Notes under the pieces: model-generated
Told to the model about the DNA's origin: nothing
What the model saw: only the letters and a program-made list of their open reading frames with translations
Databases searched by the model: none
Assembly (NCBI GenBank): GCA_021405325.1
Contig: QWII01000054.1
Location: 1-64,000 of the forward strand
Origin: Caldilinea sp. CFX5
GTDB lineage: Bacteria; Chloroflexota; Anaerolineae; Caldilineales; Caldilineaceae
Length of the DNA stretch: 64,000 nt
Reading direction: 5' to 3'
Part shown: positions 15,757-25,988 of the stretch, piece by piece
Layout: every line of letters starts with the position of its first letter
Numbering within the stretch: position 1 is the first letter of the stretch
Translations under genes and position numbers: made by a program

Positions 15757-18384
15757 TTACTGAGTCGAGTTCGCACAGTGGTGATAAGCTATGGCTTGTT
15801 GGGGTCTGTCAAACTGTCCCAGCGCAAAGGCGACCGCTTGGTCAATGGTCATGGCATAGCCTTCGGCATAGGCGCGGGTATAGGTGGTTTCGTCCAGGTG
15901 GGCGCGAGCGGCGGCGGTGAGTTGTTCATAAGACGATCGTTCGTGAAGTGGTAAAGACACAGGAAGCATTGCCCGCAAACTAGCTGCCGCACCCAATAGT
16001 CTGATTGCGCTTGCCTCATCATCGCCGGCGTGGGCGACACGCGCCAGATTTGCCAATTCATTGGCAATCTCCACTCGATCCAGCAATTGATGGGCGATCT
16101 GCAAGCTTTGACGATAGCTTTGACCGGCGCGCACAAAATCAGCTTGTGCAAAGGCCAAATCGCCTTGCAGGGTGAGTACGCTCGCCGTGCGTGGTGGATA
16201 ATCAAGTGCTTGAGCCAGCTTCAAACTTTGGGTAAGATAATGGGCCGCCCGTTCCATTTGACCTTGGCGAAGCATGATACTACCTAGTTGGTTCAGCGCC
16301 TGCATCACGCCTTCTTGATCGCCCAACTCCTGCGTGAGCGCCAACATTTCCTCGCAATAGGCGAATGCGCGCTGATACTCTCCTTTCAGCAAGGCCAGAC
16401 GCGCCATATTGGGCAAGACCTCAGCAATCCATAACTTATTTCCGCTTGCGCGATACCCTGCCATCCCTAGCTCGTAGTGCATGCTGGCTTGTACGTAGTC
16501 TCCTTGATTCATAGCAAGATTGCCCAAGCCAGAGCGGACCGCCGCCATTCGCGCTGGGTCTCCCAGCAGATCAAACAGCTTGAAACTTTGTTCATAGAAA
16601 AACTGAGCTTGCGCGTAGAGGTGCTGCTTACGGAAAATGCCGCCCAACTGCATAGATTTCTCGGCAACATTGCGCTGATCATTGAGGGTCTGATAGATCG
16701 TCAAACTCTCTTCAACCAATCTTTGCGCCTGTGGATGATTCCCCAGTATGTGTTCCATCAGGCCATTGGCGCTCAGTGCTTTTGCCCGCACAAGCGGCGG
16801 TGCATTCGCGCCGGCGGCAAGCGCCCTTTCTATCCACAACTTCCCTTCATGCAGATGCCCACGCCTATCCCAAAAGAACCCTAATGCTCCACAGAGACGC
16901 AAGGCAGTGGTCATATCACCCGTTGCCAGTGTCCAGGTGAGCGCGCTACGGATGTTGTTATGTTCAGTGTCCAGGTAGGCCAGCCACTTTGCCGCTTGCG
17001 CTTCCCATAACTTCGGTTCCACCCGCTCGACAACTTGCAAATAATAGCTGGCATGGTGCTGCTGTGCCGCCGTATCTGCAGCGTGGGCTTGCAATTGTTC
17101 ACGGGCATATTCACGCATCATCTCCAACAGCAGAAAGCGTCGTTCCACCTCGCCACCTGAAGCAATAACAAGGCTGGCTGTCACCTGCACCAGGCTTTTG
17201 CTGACCAAGCCCTGTAAAGTCTCGGCATCAAAACCAAAGTACGTTACGGCCGCGAGGTCAAAGCCATCCACAAAAACGCCTAACGTCCGAAACAGGACGC
17301 GTTCGCCTTCCGTCAACAACGCATAGCTCGTTTGAATGGCGTGACGCAACGTGCGCTGGTGTTCCGGTGCGTCTTGGGCACTATGCGTTAGTAGATCAAG
17401 CCCATGCCCTCGCAAGCGGGTGAGCATCTGGTGCGGCGCAAACAAATCAATACGCGCCGCAATCAGTTCAATCGCTAGTGGCAAACAGTCAAGCCGCTGG
17501 CAAAGCTTTTCCAAAGTGGGGTGATTTTCCGAGGTGAGATCAAAAGATGGATCAACCATCTGTGCCCGCTGCACAAACAGGGCAACCGCAAACGCCAAAT
17601 CGAGCGGCTGCACAGGAAAACGCTGCTCTGCCCGCAAATGCAACCGTTCGCGACTGGTGACCAGCAGGGATAAACGAGGACATTCCGCTAAGACAGTTGC
17701 CAGCAGCGGGGCAGCCGCAACGATCTGCTCAAAATTATCCAGCACTAACAGCAGTTCTTGCCGGCGTAAGCCCTGAATCAAGCGTTCCTGCGGGGATTGC
17801 TTGCCGGTGTCGAGCAGCTTGAGTGCATTGGCAATTGTGGTGGCGACAAGTTCAGGATCACTAATCGCCGCCAACGGCACAAAGCGCGCGCCATCCTTGA
17901 ACAAGGCTTCCAACTGACCGGCGACCGCCAACGCTAACCGCGTCTTGCCGACACCGGGCGGCCCCGTGAGGGTGAGGAGACGACCGCTGTGTCCCTGCAA
18001 GCGGTTACAGAGCGTTTTGATCGCCTGCTCCCGGCCAATCAATTCACTGGGAGGAGCAGGCAGGTGGCTGGATGGCAGGACGAAGGTTTCGCTAACAACC
18101 AGGTGGGTGGTGCGTTGCACCGTCAGCGTGGCGGGTGGTTGTTCCCCGCGCGCCAGCGCCGCCAACTCGACCAAACGGGCGGACAAGGTCGCTTCATCCT
18201 GTAAGCCTAAGGCCGGGATGAACTGCTGCAGCACGACGGCAACCGTGGGCAAGCGGCGGTTTTGTTCCAGATCACAGACAAAGGACACACTGTAGCCCAC
18301 CGCGGCGGCGAGATCGCCTTGGGTCATACCGGCGCGTTTACGGACTTGCCGAAGAAAAGCGCCAAAGGTCGTGAGGGGTGTCAT
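15757..18384 (-). CDS. Regulator A: XRE-HTH/NB-ARC/TPR STAND protein
   Basis: 875 residues. Residues 5-60 form an XRE helix-turn-helix (MTQGDLAAAVGYSVSFVCDL). The NB-ARC ATPase follows with Walker A GPPGVGKT (141-148), Walker B LLLVLDN (211-217), sensor TSRERLHLRAEQR and the GLPL-like CLPLAIEL (300-307). From about 480 to 860 there are TPR repeats (ANGLMEHILGN, GLGNLAMNQGDY, NQLGSIMLRQGQ). Such STAND proteins switch from an ADP-bound closed form to an ATP-bound oligomer when the repeats sense a ligand; here the oligomer would change DNA binding. The gene diverges from the small protein at 18505 and faces its conserved promoter. Its NB-ARC is nearest to that of regulator E. Confidence 0.88.
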   Translation of the reverse strand: MTPLTTFGAFLRQVRKRAGMTQGDLAAAVGYSVSFVCDLEQNRRLPTVAVVLQQFIPALGLQDEATLSARLVELAALARGEQPPATLTVQRTTHLVVSETFVLPSSHLPAPPSELIGREQAIKTLCNRLQGHSGRLLTLTGPPGVGKTRLALAVAGQLEALFKDGARFVPLAAISDPELVATTIANALKLLDTGKQSPQERLIQGLRRQELLLVLDNFEQIVAAAPLLATVLAECPRLSLLVTSRERLHLRAEQRFPVQPLDLAFAVALFVQRAQMVDPSFDLTSENHPTLEKLCQRLDCLPLAIELIAARIDLFAPHQMLTRLRGHGLDLLTHSAQDAPEHQRTLRHAIQTSYALLTEGERVLFRTLGVFVDGFDLAAVTYFGFDAETLQGLVSKSLVQVTASLVIASGGEVERRFLLLEMMREYAREQLQAHAADTAAQQHHASYYLQVVERVEPKLWEAQAAKWLAYLDTEHNNIRSALTWTLATGDMTTALRLCGALGFFWDRRGHLHEGKLWIERALAAGANAPPLVRAKALSANGLMEHILGNHPQAQRLVEESLTIYQTLNDQRNVAEKSMQLGGIFRKQHLYAQAQFFYEQSFKLFDLLGDPARMAAVRSGLGNLAMNQGDYVQASMHYELGMAGYRASGNKLWIAEVLPNMARLALLKGEYQRAFAYCEEMLALTQELGDQEGVMQALNQLGSIMLRQGQMERAAHYLTQSLKLAQALDYPPRTASVLTLQGDLAFAQADFVRAGQSYRQSLQIAHQLLDRVEIANELANLARVAHAGDDEASAIRLLGAAASLRAMLPVSLPLHERSSYEQLTAAARAHLDETTYTRAYAEGYAMTIDQAVAFALGQFDRPQQAIAYHHCANSTQ

Positions 18385-18444
18385 GGTTTGCTCCCGGCTG
18401 CTGCGTCAACAACAACACCGACAAACAAACAAAAGCGGAAATTC

Positions 18445-18504
18445 TGCGTACTTTTTGCGTAAAAAAGCCTTCCATCGCCGCCGTGACCGCTGTATGCTCT
18501 GCCT
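18445..18504 (+). promoter_or_regulatory. Conserved repeat promoter, locus A
   Basis: Direct repeats TGCGTA at 18445 and 18456 (11-bp period). The -35 box TTCCAT is at 18470-18475, the spacer is 17 bp, and the -10 TATGCT is at 18493-18498. The second repeat starts exactly 14 bp before the -35, as in loci B, C and E. The predicted transcription start coincides with ATG 18505. Confidence 0.75.
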
Positions 18505-18717
18505 ATGCAGCCCATCATTCACCGCACGATCACGATTACAATTACGGAAAGCTGGACGATCACCTGGCCGGACGGTCAAACAACTACCTGGCAGACGAGC
18601 GAAAAGGTGGTGTGGCCGGATGAAAGTGTAGCAGTGGAACCACCACCACGGCTGACCGCTACGGATGACGACGGGCTTGATGATCAGGCCGTGGAACCGA
18701 CGGAACCCGCTGCCTAA
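18505..18717 (+). CDS. Small 'TITIT-W' protein, leaderless
   Basis: 70 residues, no family recognised. The N-terminal half alternates Thr/Ile and Trp in a beta-strand pattern (RTITITITESWTITW, TTTWQTSEKVVW). The C-terminal part is acidic and proline-rich (EPPP, DDDGLDD). There is no signal peptide and no Shine-Dalgarno sequence: the ATG is 12 bases after the first base of the -10 box, exactly as for the paralogue at 30303, so the mRNA should be leaderless. It is the first gene of the transcript that goes on to the lipoprotein at 18891 (173 bases on). A role as a sensor or partner of the divergent regulator is inference. Confidence 0.65.
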   Translation: MQPIIHRTITITITESWTITWPDGQTTTWQTSEKVVWPDESVAVEPPPRLTATDDDGLDDQAVEPTEPAA

Positions 18718-18890
18718 GGACATGGACGGTGAGACGTTTGGGACGCCAGGCATGATACAGCGAAAAGGTAGAATTGTCAATCCGAAAGGAGGTAGCACTT
18801 TTTGCAACGGCGTAGCGCACGGCCGGCTCCCTCAACGGCTGTGCAGTTCAAGCTTGAGGGGTGTCTATTCTGTCAAAAGGAGAAGCAAAG

Positions 18891-21163
18891 ATGAATTTGA
18901 TCAATCGTTCTGCTTCAATGGCTCGTACACCGAAGCAGCGCCTTGAGCGCACTTGGCTATGGCGCTGCCTGGCGCTCATCCTGCTGCTGGCGGGCTGTAT
19001 GCCAATCCAGCCCGCCGCGGCGCCCAACCCCATCACCCTGCGCTTTGCCATCGCCGCTGGTCAGGGTTCGCCACGGATCGATCTGTATGTCCAAGAGTTT
19101 GTGACACAAGTTCACACCCTTTCGCAGGGCAACATCACCCTTGAACCGGTCTGGGACGCGGGGGCGGATGCCCCGGATGGTTTGTTCGAGGCGAAGGCAA
19201 TCCAACGTGTGCAACAAGGGGAATTTGAGTTGGGATGGCGCCTTCGCGTGCCTTTGATATCCAACAGATCACCAGCTTTCAACCGCTGCAGACGCCGTTC
19301 TTGATTACGAATGATGCCTTGGCAGAGGCCGTGGCTACCAGTGACATTGCCACCAAGATGCTGGATCATTTATCGGTTGCAGACATGGTCGGGCTGACCA
19401 TGTGGCCCGAAGACCTGCGTCACCCCTTCTCCATTGTGGCCGATAAGCCCCTTCTATCGCTCCAGGATTTTGCAGGCATGAATATCCGCACGCCACGCTC
19501 CGCTTTGGCGTATCAGATCATCAGCGCGCTGGGCGGCACCCCCATGTTTGCAGACAGCGGCTATGAAATCGCCGAATCGGGGTTACAGCAAGGGGGGACG
19601 TTGACCGGCAGCCCCATCGCCACCGGCAACGTGACTTTCTATCCCAAATATGAAGTCCTCTTTGCCAACGGTGCGGCCTTTGCGCGACTCAACGATCAAC
19701 AGCGCACGATCCTGCGCCAGGCGGCCGCCGCGACGCAAAAGAAAGCCCTTGCCAACCGCCCCAAGGAAGTGGATGCGGCGGCCGCCTATTGTGCGGATGG
19801 CGGCAGCATTGTCCTCGCCAGTGATGAGCAAGTCAAAGCCCTTGAACAGGCTGTGCAACCCGTTTTTGCCAAGCTTGAGCAAGAGCCACTCAGCGCCCAA
19901 TTCATCCAGGCGATTCGTGACCTGAAAGCCAAAGTCACGCCCGCACCTGGTGCATCGGCGTGTGGATCGCAGGCCGCCCAGCAAAATCCGGCCCCGGCTG
20001 CCAACAATCAAGTTTGGTCAAAAGATTTACCGCCCAATGGCGCTTGGCGGGTAGAATTGACCACCGAGGACTTGGTGGGAATGGGCTTGTTGAAATCTGC
20101 AGCAATCGAATGGTCTGGCGTGTATACCTGGACATTCCAAGATGGCCAAGCTGAAAATGATGTGCAAGGACCAACAGCAAAAGTCTACTGTAAGGCGACT
20201 GCCAAAGTGGTCGGGGATGCCGTACGCCTTCATTTGCTCATGGGTTCTAACGGCTGTGATGGTAATGCCTATGATGATGTGCAGTGGCGACTCGATGCAG
20301 ATGGTCTCCACTTCCACCATGTTGGTAGTAATCTCGGTCAATCGCTAGAGTTAAAGGCCATGTATGAGACCAAGCCCTGGAAGAAGGTGGAAGTGTGGTC
20401 ACCAGGCTTACCGCCCAACGGAGTTTGGCAAGTTACACAAACCGTTGATGACTTGGTGAAGATGGGTTTATTGCGCTCTTTGGCACAAAGCGACTTTGCT
20501 GGCGTAACTACCCTGACCTTCAAAGATGGCCAATCGTTGGAGGTCTGGCAAGGTGCGCAAGGGAAAACTGGCAAATGTCAGGCGAACTATGAAGTGGTTG
20601 GCGATGTGGTGCGCTTCACGTATTTCGGCAGCCCTGATGAATGTCCAAATCGGGTTGATGAGATGCAGTGGCGGCTCGATGACCAAGGTCTTCCTCATCT
20701 CCACCTTGTTTCAACCAAAAATGCTCCATTCATTGAGATCAGAGCCTATCTCGAGGCAAAGCCCTGGCAGCAGGTGGAAACGTGGTCCCCCGGTCTGCCG
20801 CCCAATGGAGTTTGGCAATATACGTTGACGGTCGATGAATTAGTGCAGGCGGGGATGTTACGCTCGGCTACGCCTGATTGGGCTGGTTTGTATACCTTCA
20901 CATTCCAAGATGGCAAATTCATGCTGGTATGGCTAGGTGAGCAAGGGCAAAAGGGCGAGTGCGGCGGCACCTACGCCGTGGTCGATAATTTTGTGCGGAT
21001 GACCCGTACGCCGATTACGGCAGACTGCCCGCGTGAAGTGGATGACATCCAATGGCGGCTCGACAAGGATGGGCTGCATGTTCATCTGCTTGCCACGCCA
21101 TATGGTCAACTTCTAGAGGGTCAGATGATGTTTGATACGAAACCCTGGCAGAAGGTTAAATAG
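18891..21163 (+). pseudogene. DctP-like lipoprotein with three C-terminal repeats, frameshifted
   Basis: Start at ATG 18891 with AAAAGGAGA. The lipobox LLAGC is at about residue 32. Residues 40-115 and the second frame (FDIQQITSFQPLQTPFLITN, then LADLSVADMVGLTMWP-like stretches) match DctP solute receptors of TRAP transporters, which bind carboxylates. The frame shifts near 19236: FELGW must be joined to APSRAFD, which needs one extra base. After the receptor domain come three repeats of about 120 residues, beginning VWSKDLPPNGAWRV, VWSPGLPPNGVWQV and TWSPGLPPNGVWQY. No TRAP membrane genes are nearby, so it may be a surface binding protein rather than a transporter part. The frameshift may be real or a sequencing error. 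Confidence 0.72.
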
Positions 21164-21182
21164 TCTGCTACTTGCTGCAGGA

Positions 21183-21220
21183 ACGCGAACTGACAAGTGG
21201 AAGCGCTTGTCAGTTCGCGT
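21183..21220. repeat. 15-bp inverted repeat between convergent genes
   Basis: Arms 21183-21197 and 21206-21220 are perfect (ACGCGAACTGACAAG and complement) with an 8-base loop. It lies between the convergent stops at 21163 and 21245 and could end transcription from both sides, though it lacks a T-run. Confidence 0.75.
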
Positions 21221-21244
21221 CTTGGCTAACTCATCTGGCTCTAT

Positions 21245-22978
21245 TTACGGTGAACCTGTCGCCACAGCCTGTACCACCTGCGCCTTGGGGCCAACAAAGA
21301 CCACGACCCAGGCGCGCAGGTCGGTGAGGGCGCGCAATTTTTCGTGTTGCAAATAGTCCTTCATCTGGGTCAGCGCCTCCTCTTTCACTTTGTTCGTCTG
21401 GCCGGCATTTTCGAGCTTGAGATACTTCAACTCAAAAGCAAATTGATAGTTCGGGTCAATCGGTGGACGCCGGGTGAGGAGTAAGTCCACATAGCGCCGG
21501 TTGGTTTCATACTCGCTATGGACAATGTAGATTTGGGTGGAGTAGATGAGCGAGGCAAAGATCGCCTTGACATACTTCTCGTCAAAGCCGCCCGCATCGC
21601 GGTTGGAGAGTTGTAACAAGATCATCTCGACCGCTTCGACCAAAGGGGTGATCTTATTGTCTTGGGCCAGGGCTAACACACGGTCATAAATCATTAAATC
21701 GTTAGCTTGCAGGTTGGTTCGTTGCAGGACAATGTGTTGAAAATATTTAAAGTAGAGTTGGGTGATAACAAAGTTAGGTGGTTCAAAGATAAAACGTGAC
21801 AATTGGGCCTGTTTGATTGTCACAATCCCCAAATAAAAGAGAATGCTCACCAAGTCATCGCGCTCGAACTCTTTTTCAAAACTAAACTGGCGCGTCAACT
21901 GGGCAGCAATTTGCCCGTTTGTGATTAATTCGTTGAGGACGGCCAGGTTTTGCACTTCCTGACCTTCGATGCGAAATAGCTCGCGCAGTTTGCCGTAATC
22001 GCTGGCAATGTTCGTATCTAACAATTCTTCGGGATAGCTTCCGCTCGGTGCAAATTCGGTGGCAAAATAGAGTACCATATCCGGGTTGTAAAGCCGCTCG
22101 GTGGCTTTGCCGTTGAAAAGATAGCCATTATACCACTGCCGCATATCGGCCATAACCCTTGGTAGATCGTCGTCCACGACCCCCACACCGTGCAGAATGG
22201 TTCCCACCTCTTGTTCAGTAAACCCCAGCATGTGATGGAACTGTAGATTCAGGGTGAGATGTTTGCCGATATTAAAGCCGCTGGTCAAGCTATCCAACGT
22301 GACCGGCGAAACCCCGGTGATGAAGATGCGATCCACGGCCCCTTCCCCAGTCGCCTCTTTGATGCTTTCGTAAAACTTGCGGACAAAGCCATTGCGACCA
22401 ACGCTCTGTTTGAAGTCCTGCAGGCGGAAGGCCACCAACTCGTTGGCAAAGTGATCATATTCATCAATCAAGAGATAAACTTTGTGCGGCAGCTTGCCAG
22501 TTACTTGATGGTTTTTTGTCCGCTCGAAGAGGCGGCTGATGACAATACCGGGGTCTTGACCCGCAAAGATATAAGCGCCATCGGCTTCGGTAAAATAGTC
22601 ACCATAGGCGGCCAGAAATTTGCTGATCCCTTGCTTGACGTTTTCCAAAAAGCCGGCTTGTGTACTTTCCTGGGTTTGCGTATTGATGCGACTAAAGTCT
22701 AACCGTAAGACCAAATAGCTACTGGCTAAAGGGGTTGGCTGCTGACCAATCGCAAAGCGTCCAAACAGATCGCTGAATTGCGCGGTAAATTCCACTCCAT
22801 AGTAGCATTGCAACATCGAGACAAAGACGGTCTTACCAAAGCGCCGTGGGCGCAGAAAAAAGAGGTAGCGTTCGCCTAACTGTTCCAGTTGAGCAATATA
22901 AGCTGTACGGTCAACAAAGTAATAATCTTCGTAGGCAATCTGCGAAAAATTGCTAGTGCCATAGGGTAATTTGAGCAT
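21245..22978 (-). CDS. AAA-ATPase-like/PD-(D/E)XK nuclease-like protein
   Basis: About 577 residues from ATG 22978 (GGAGAAC upstream). The N-terminal half matches the 'AAA-ATPase-like' family: GTSNFSQIAYEDYYFVDRT, then RPRRFGKTVFVSML as a degenerate Walker A (RRFGKT) and LLIDEYDHFAN as Walker B. The C-terminal part (FAFELKYLKLE, then the Gln-containing helix ALTQMKDYLQ) matches the PD-(D/E)XK nuclease-like DUF1703. These proteins are abundant in Bacteroidota and Chloroflexota and are thought to be linked to mobile or defence functions, but none is well characterised. It sits between regulator loci A and B with no obvious partner. Confidence 0.8.
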   Translation of the reverse strand: MLKLPYGTSNFSQIAYEDYYFVDRTAYIAQLEQLGERYLFFLRPRRFGKTVFVSMLQCYYGVEFTAQFSDLFGRFAIGQQPTPLASSYLVLRLDFSRINTQTQESTQAGFLENVKQGISKFLAAYGDYFTEADGAYIFAGQDPGIVISRLFERTKNHQVTGKLPHKVYLLIDEYDHFANELVAFRLQDFKQSVGRNGFVRKFYESIKEATGEGAVDRIFITGVSPVTLDSLTSGFNIGKHLTLNLQFHHMLGFTEQEVGTILHGVGVVDDDLPRVMADMRQWYNGYLFNGKATERLYNPDMVLYFATEFAPSGSYPEELLDTNIASDYGKLRELFRIEGQEVQNLAVLNELITNGQIAAQLTRQFSFEKEFERDDLVSILFYLGIVTIKQAQLSRFIFEPPNFVITQLYFKYFQHIVLQRTNLQANDLMIYDRVLALAQDNKITPLVEAVEMILLQLSNRDAGGFDEKYVKAIFASLIYSTQIYIVHSEYETNRRYVDLLLTRRPPIDPNYQFAFELKYLKLENAGQTNKVKEEALTQMKDYLQHEKLRALTDLRAWVVVFVGPKAQVVQAVATGSP

Positions 22979-23084
22979 GAACCGTTCTCCTCTGCCGTCA
23001 ACAACCGATTCACCCCAGTATACCACAAAGCAAGCCACGGCGCTTGATCGCCGGTGATCGATGCAGAAGAATGCGCCGCTTCAG

Positions 23085-25808
23085 TCAACCTACGGTCTTT
23101 TCGACAGCAATTGGTGATAGAATCGTCGCAAACGCCGCTTCCAACGTCATCTGCTGCCCCGCGGTGAACGCTTCAGCAAAGACCACTGGCGCCAACGCCG
23201 CCCGCACTGTTGCCAGCGCAGTCTCAGCTAGATTGCCAATTGGTCCGCCAATGACATGGTGGATCTGGCCATGGCGTGTTTCGGCCAGCCCAAAGAGGGT
23301 GGCAGCCCGTTGGTATTGCTGTTGCGCAGTGGCGAGACGGGCCGCCACCCAAAGCCGTGCGATTTCATACGGTGAGACTTTGGGTGGGTTGTTGAAGTAG
23401 GCCAGACTTTGCCCTAACCACTTTTCAGCCTCTTGGGTGTCGCCCTCCCACAGTGCGAGATCAGCGAGAAAGGTACAGACGCGCGCCAAGAGTCCTTTGT
23501 CTTTCAGTTCAACACCCAAAGACAAGCTCTCTGTCAAGAATTGGTGTGCGGCTAATCGTTCACCTTGATATAACACCACAACGCCTAACAACGACTGCCA
23601 GATGACCAGCATTTCTGTGTGCTGAAAGGTTCTGGCCGTCGTGACCACTTCGTGCAAGTGCGTGTGCGCCTGCGCCAGATCACCTTGTAACAAGGCGATT
23701 AGCCCTAAGACACCAAGTTCACCAGCGACCGCGTATTGGTTGCCGCAACGGCGATAGATTTCCAAACTTTCTAACGTGAAGGGCAACGCCTGCGCGATCT
23801 CGCCACGCTCGATCAAGGTCGTAGCATAATCCTCTAGGCAAGAGCCAAGTACAAAGTCCCGATCCGCCGTCGCACCATAGATAGAGGATAAATCCGCCTC
23901 AGTGTAAGCCGCGCGCGCCGCCACAATCGCTTTCTCCCAGAACGGGACAGCTTGGGTAAAATCATCGCTAAAGGCAGCCACAAAATACCAAGTAGCCGCC
24001 TGCAAGATTTTGACCGAGCAGCTCTCCGCCACTTGGAGCATCTCTTGCGTCCAGCGCTCGCGCGGGCGGAACGCTTCGATGACGCGCGCATTGTTATAAA
24101 CGCCATGCAGAATCATTAAGCGTAATTCAGCGGGTAACAGGTGCCGATAGGGTAGCAAATTCGCTTCCCACTTGCCATCCTCAAGCCAATTGCCGCGCAT
24201 GTGCCAAAACCAGCCGACGGCCATCATCAGCCAGACGACCTGCTCATACTCTCCTACCTTAAAAGCCCATTCTAGGGCTGAACGGATGTTATCTTGGTCA
24301 AGTTCAAGACGTATTGCCCAAGTTGCTGCCTCGGCATGGCGTACGTGGCTATCCGCAATGCGAGCGAAGAGCAAATAGGCTGCATAGTGATGTTGTCGTA
24401 TCGGGGCTTCCTCACCCTTGCTGCGTAACTGTTCTAGCGCAAATTCACGAATTGTCTCCAACAGCAGAAACCGTTGCTCGCCAGTTGTCGTAGTTTCGCT
24501 GCGCACTAAGCTTTTGCCGATGAGCGCATGCAGGGTAGCGATGAGAGAGGGTGAGATTGTGGTGCTATCCAATCGCGAATCTCCAATCGCTGATCGCCCC
24601 GTCATCACCGCCGCCATCTCTGGTAAGGCAAAGCCACCCACAAAAATGCCCAAGCGGCGAAAGAGCGTGCGTTCGGCCTCGTTCAATAATTGATAACTAT
24701 GCTCAATAGCAGCGCGCAAGGTGCGTTGGCGTGGCGGCAGATCGGCGGCGCCCTCGACCAACAGATCGAGGCGATGATCCCTTAAGCGCGCTAGCAATTG
24801 GACCGGCGTCAGCAAATCAATTTGCGCCGCACACAACTCTAGCGCCAGGGGCAGACAGTCCAGCCGCTGACAGATAGCGGCAATGGTGGGTTGGTTGGCG
24901 GGTGTGAGGCGGAAGTCAGCCGCTACGGCCTGCGCACGCTGCACAAAGAGCTCGACCGCCGCTGCCAGATCGAGCGGCGGCACCGGATAGCGTTGCTCGG
25001 CGCGCAGGTGGAGCCGTTCGCGGCTGGTGACGAGAATACGCAGATTGCCACATTCGGCCAGCAGTTCGGCGATTAACCGCACCCCCGACCCCACCCCCTG
25101 CCCCTCCCGTTCGGCTGAGCTCACGTCGAAGCCTGATAAAGGAGGGGAGAGGAGCTGCTCGAAATTGTCTAAGATCAACAAGAGTTCTTTGCGGCGCAGG
25201 TGGGCGATCAGGCGGCTTTGTGGTGAGCGAGTAGTGTCGTCCTGTAACTGTAGGGCGCTTACGAGCGTGGCCGCCACCAGGGTGGGGTTGGTGATGGCAG
25301 CCAAGGCGACAAAACAGGCGCCATCTTTGTAGCTGCTTTGCAGGGCGGCGCCCACCGCCAGCGCCAATGTCGTCTTGCCCACGCCCGGCGGCCCGATCAG
25401 CGTCAACAAGCGCCCCTGGTGGCCCAACAGGCGGTTGCAGAGGTGATTGATCTCCTGGTCGCGCCCCAGCAGGGCGGTTGGCGGGAAGGGCATGCGGTAG
25501 GCGGACGCTTCTTCTGTATGGGTGACCACCGACCGACGTTCAGGCTTGACGTTCAGGCCCGGAGGCGAACGTTGGCCGCGCGCATGGGCCGCCAATTCGA
25601 CCAGTTGGACCGCCAGGTGCGGATCTTCCTGGAGCGCCAACGCCGGTAGATAGCTTTGCATCACCGCGTCGAGGTCCGGCAACCGCTGGTCACGTTCCAG
25701 CGCGCAAATCAAGGCGCGACTGTAGCCCGTGGCCGCCGCCAGATCATCTTGGGTCATGCCCACCCGTTTGCGCAGTTGTTTGAGGAGAACGCCAAAGGTT
25801 GCCGCCAT
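23085..25808 (-). CDS. Regulator B: XRE-HTH/NB-ARC/TPR STAND protein
   Basis: About 907 residues from ATG 25808 (MAATFGVLLKQLRKRVGMTQ), with GGAAGGGAGC before it; longer forms would cross the conserved promoter. XRE HTH, then NB-ARC with Walker A GPPGVGKT, Walker B LLLILDNFEQ, TSRERLHLRAEQR and CLPLALEL. A short insertion (after LLSPPLSGFD) follows Walker B and is absent from the paralogues. TPR-type helices make up the rest. The TPR half resembles that of regulator C (GGFALPEMAAVM, LLETIREFALEQ, MAVGWFWHMRG). Only about 20 bp separate its start from the operator repeats, so binding there could also block its own expression. Confidence 0.88.
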   Translation of the reverse strand: MAATFGVLLKQLRKRVGMTQDDLAAATGYSRALICALERDQRLPDLDAVMQSYLPALALQEDPHLAVQLVELAAHARGQRSPPGLNVKPERRSVVTHTEEASAYRMPFPPTALLGRDQEINHLCNRLLGHQGRLLTLIGPPGVGKTTLALAVGAALQSSYKDGACFVALAAITNPTLVAATLVSALQLQDDTTRSPQSRLIAHLRRKELLLILDNFEQLLSPPLSGFDVSSAEREGQGVGSGVRLIAELLAECGNLRILVTSRERLHLRAEQRYPVPPLDLAAAVELFVQRAQAVAADFRLTPANQPTIAAICQRLDCLPLALELCAAQIDLLTPVQLLARLRDHRLDLLVEGAADLPPRQRTLRAAIEHSYQLLNEAERTLFRRLGIFVGGFALPEMAAVMTGRSAIGDSRLDSTTISPSLIATLHALIGKSLVRSETTTTGEQRFLLLETIREFALEQLRSKGEEAPIRQHHYAAYLLFARIADSHVRHAEAATWAIRLELDQDNIRSALEWAFKVGEYEQVVWLMMAVGWFWHMRGNWLEDGKWEANLLPYRHLLPAELRLMILHGVYNNARVIEAFRPRERWTQEMLQVAESCSVKILQAATWYFVAAFSDDFTQAVPFWEKAIVAARAAYTEADLSSIYGATADRDFVLGSCLEDYATTLIERGEIAQALPFTLESLEIYRRCGNQYAVAGELGVLGLIALLQGDLAQAHTHLHEVVTTARTFQHTEMLVIWQSLLGVVVLYQGERLAAHQFLTESLSLGVELKDKGLLARVCTFLADLALWEGDTQEAEKWLGQSLAYFNNPPKVSPYEIARLWVAARLATAQQQYQRAATLFGLAETRHGQIHHVIGGPIGNLAETALATVRAALAPVVFAEAFTAGQQMTLEAAFATILSPIAVEKTVG

Positions 25809-25828
25809 CGCCTTGCTCCCTTCCGAAT

Positions 25829-25890
25829 TTGTAGCATTTTTGTAGCAAAATCGCTTCCATCTCGCCCGCCCAGCCGGTATAGTGTCAGAG
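25829..25890 (+). promoter_or_regulatory. Conserved repeat promoter, locus B
   Basis: Direct repeats TGTAGC at 25830 and 25841, -35 TTCCAT at 25855-25860, a 17-bp spacer and -10 TATAGT at 25878-25883. Spacing is identical to loci A, C and E. No ATG stands at the predicted start, so the downstream lipoprotein mRNA would have a leader of about 175 bases that contains the 22-bp hairpin at 25930-25988. Confidence 0.72.
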
Positions 25891-25929
25891 CCACTTGACA
25901 TTATGAAGATACACAATTTATTTCGGCTA

Positions 25930-25988
25930 ACGCGGAGTTCGCACGCCCCGTAGGACTCGACTTCGCACGGGGCGTGCGAACTCCGCGT
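25930..25988. repeat. 22-bp perfect inverted repeat in a 5' leader
   Basis: Arms 25930-25951 and 25967-25988 are perfect (ACGCGGAGTTCGCACGCCCC... and complement) with a 15-base loop. It lies between the locus B promoter and the lipoprotein start at 26065, so the transcript must carry a very stable hairpin. Confidence 0.88.
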
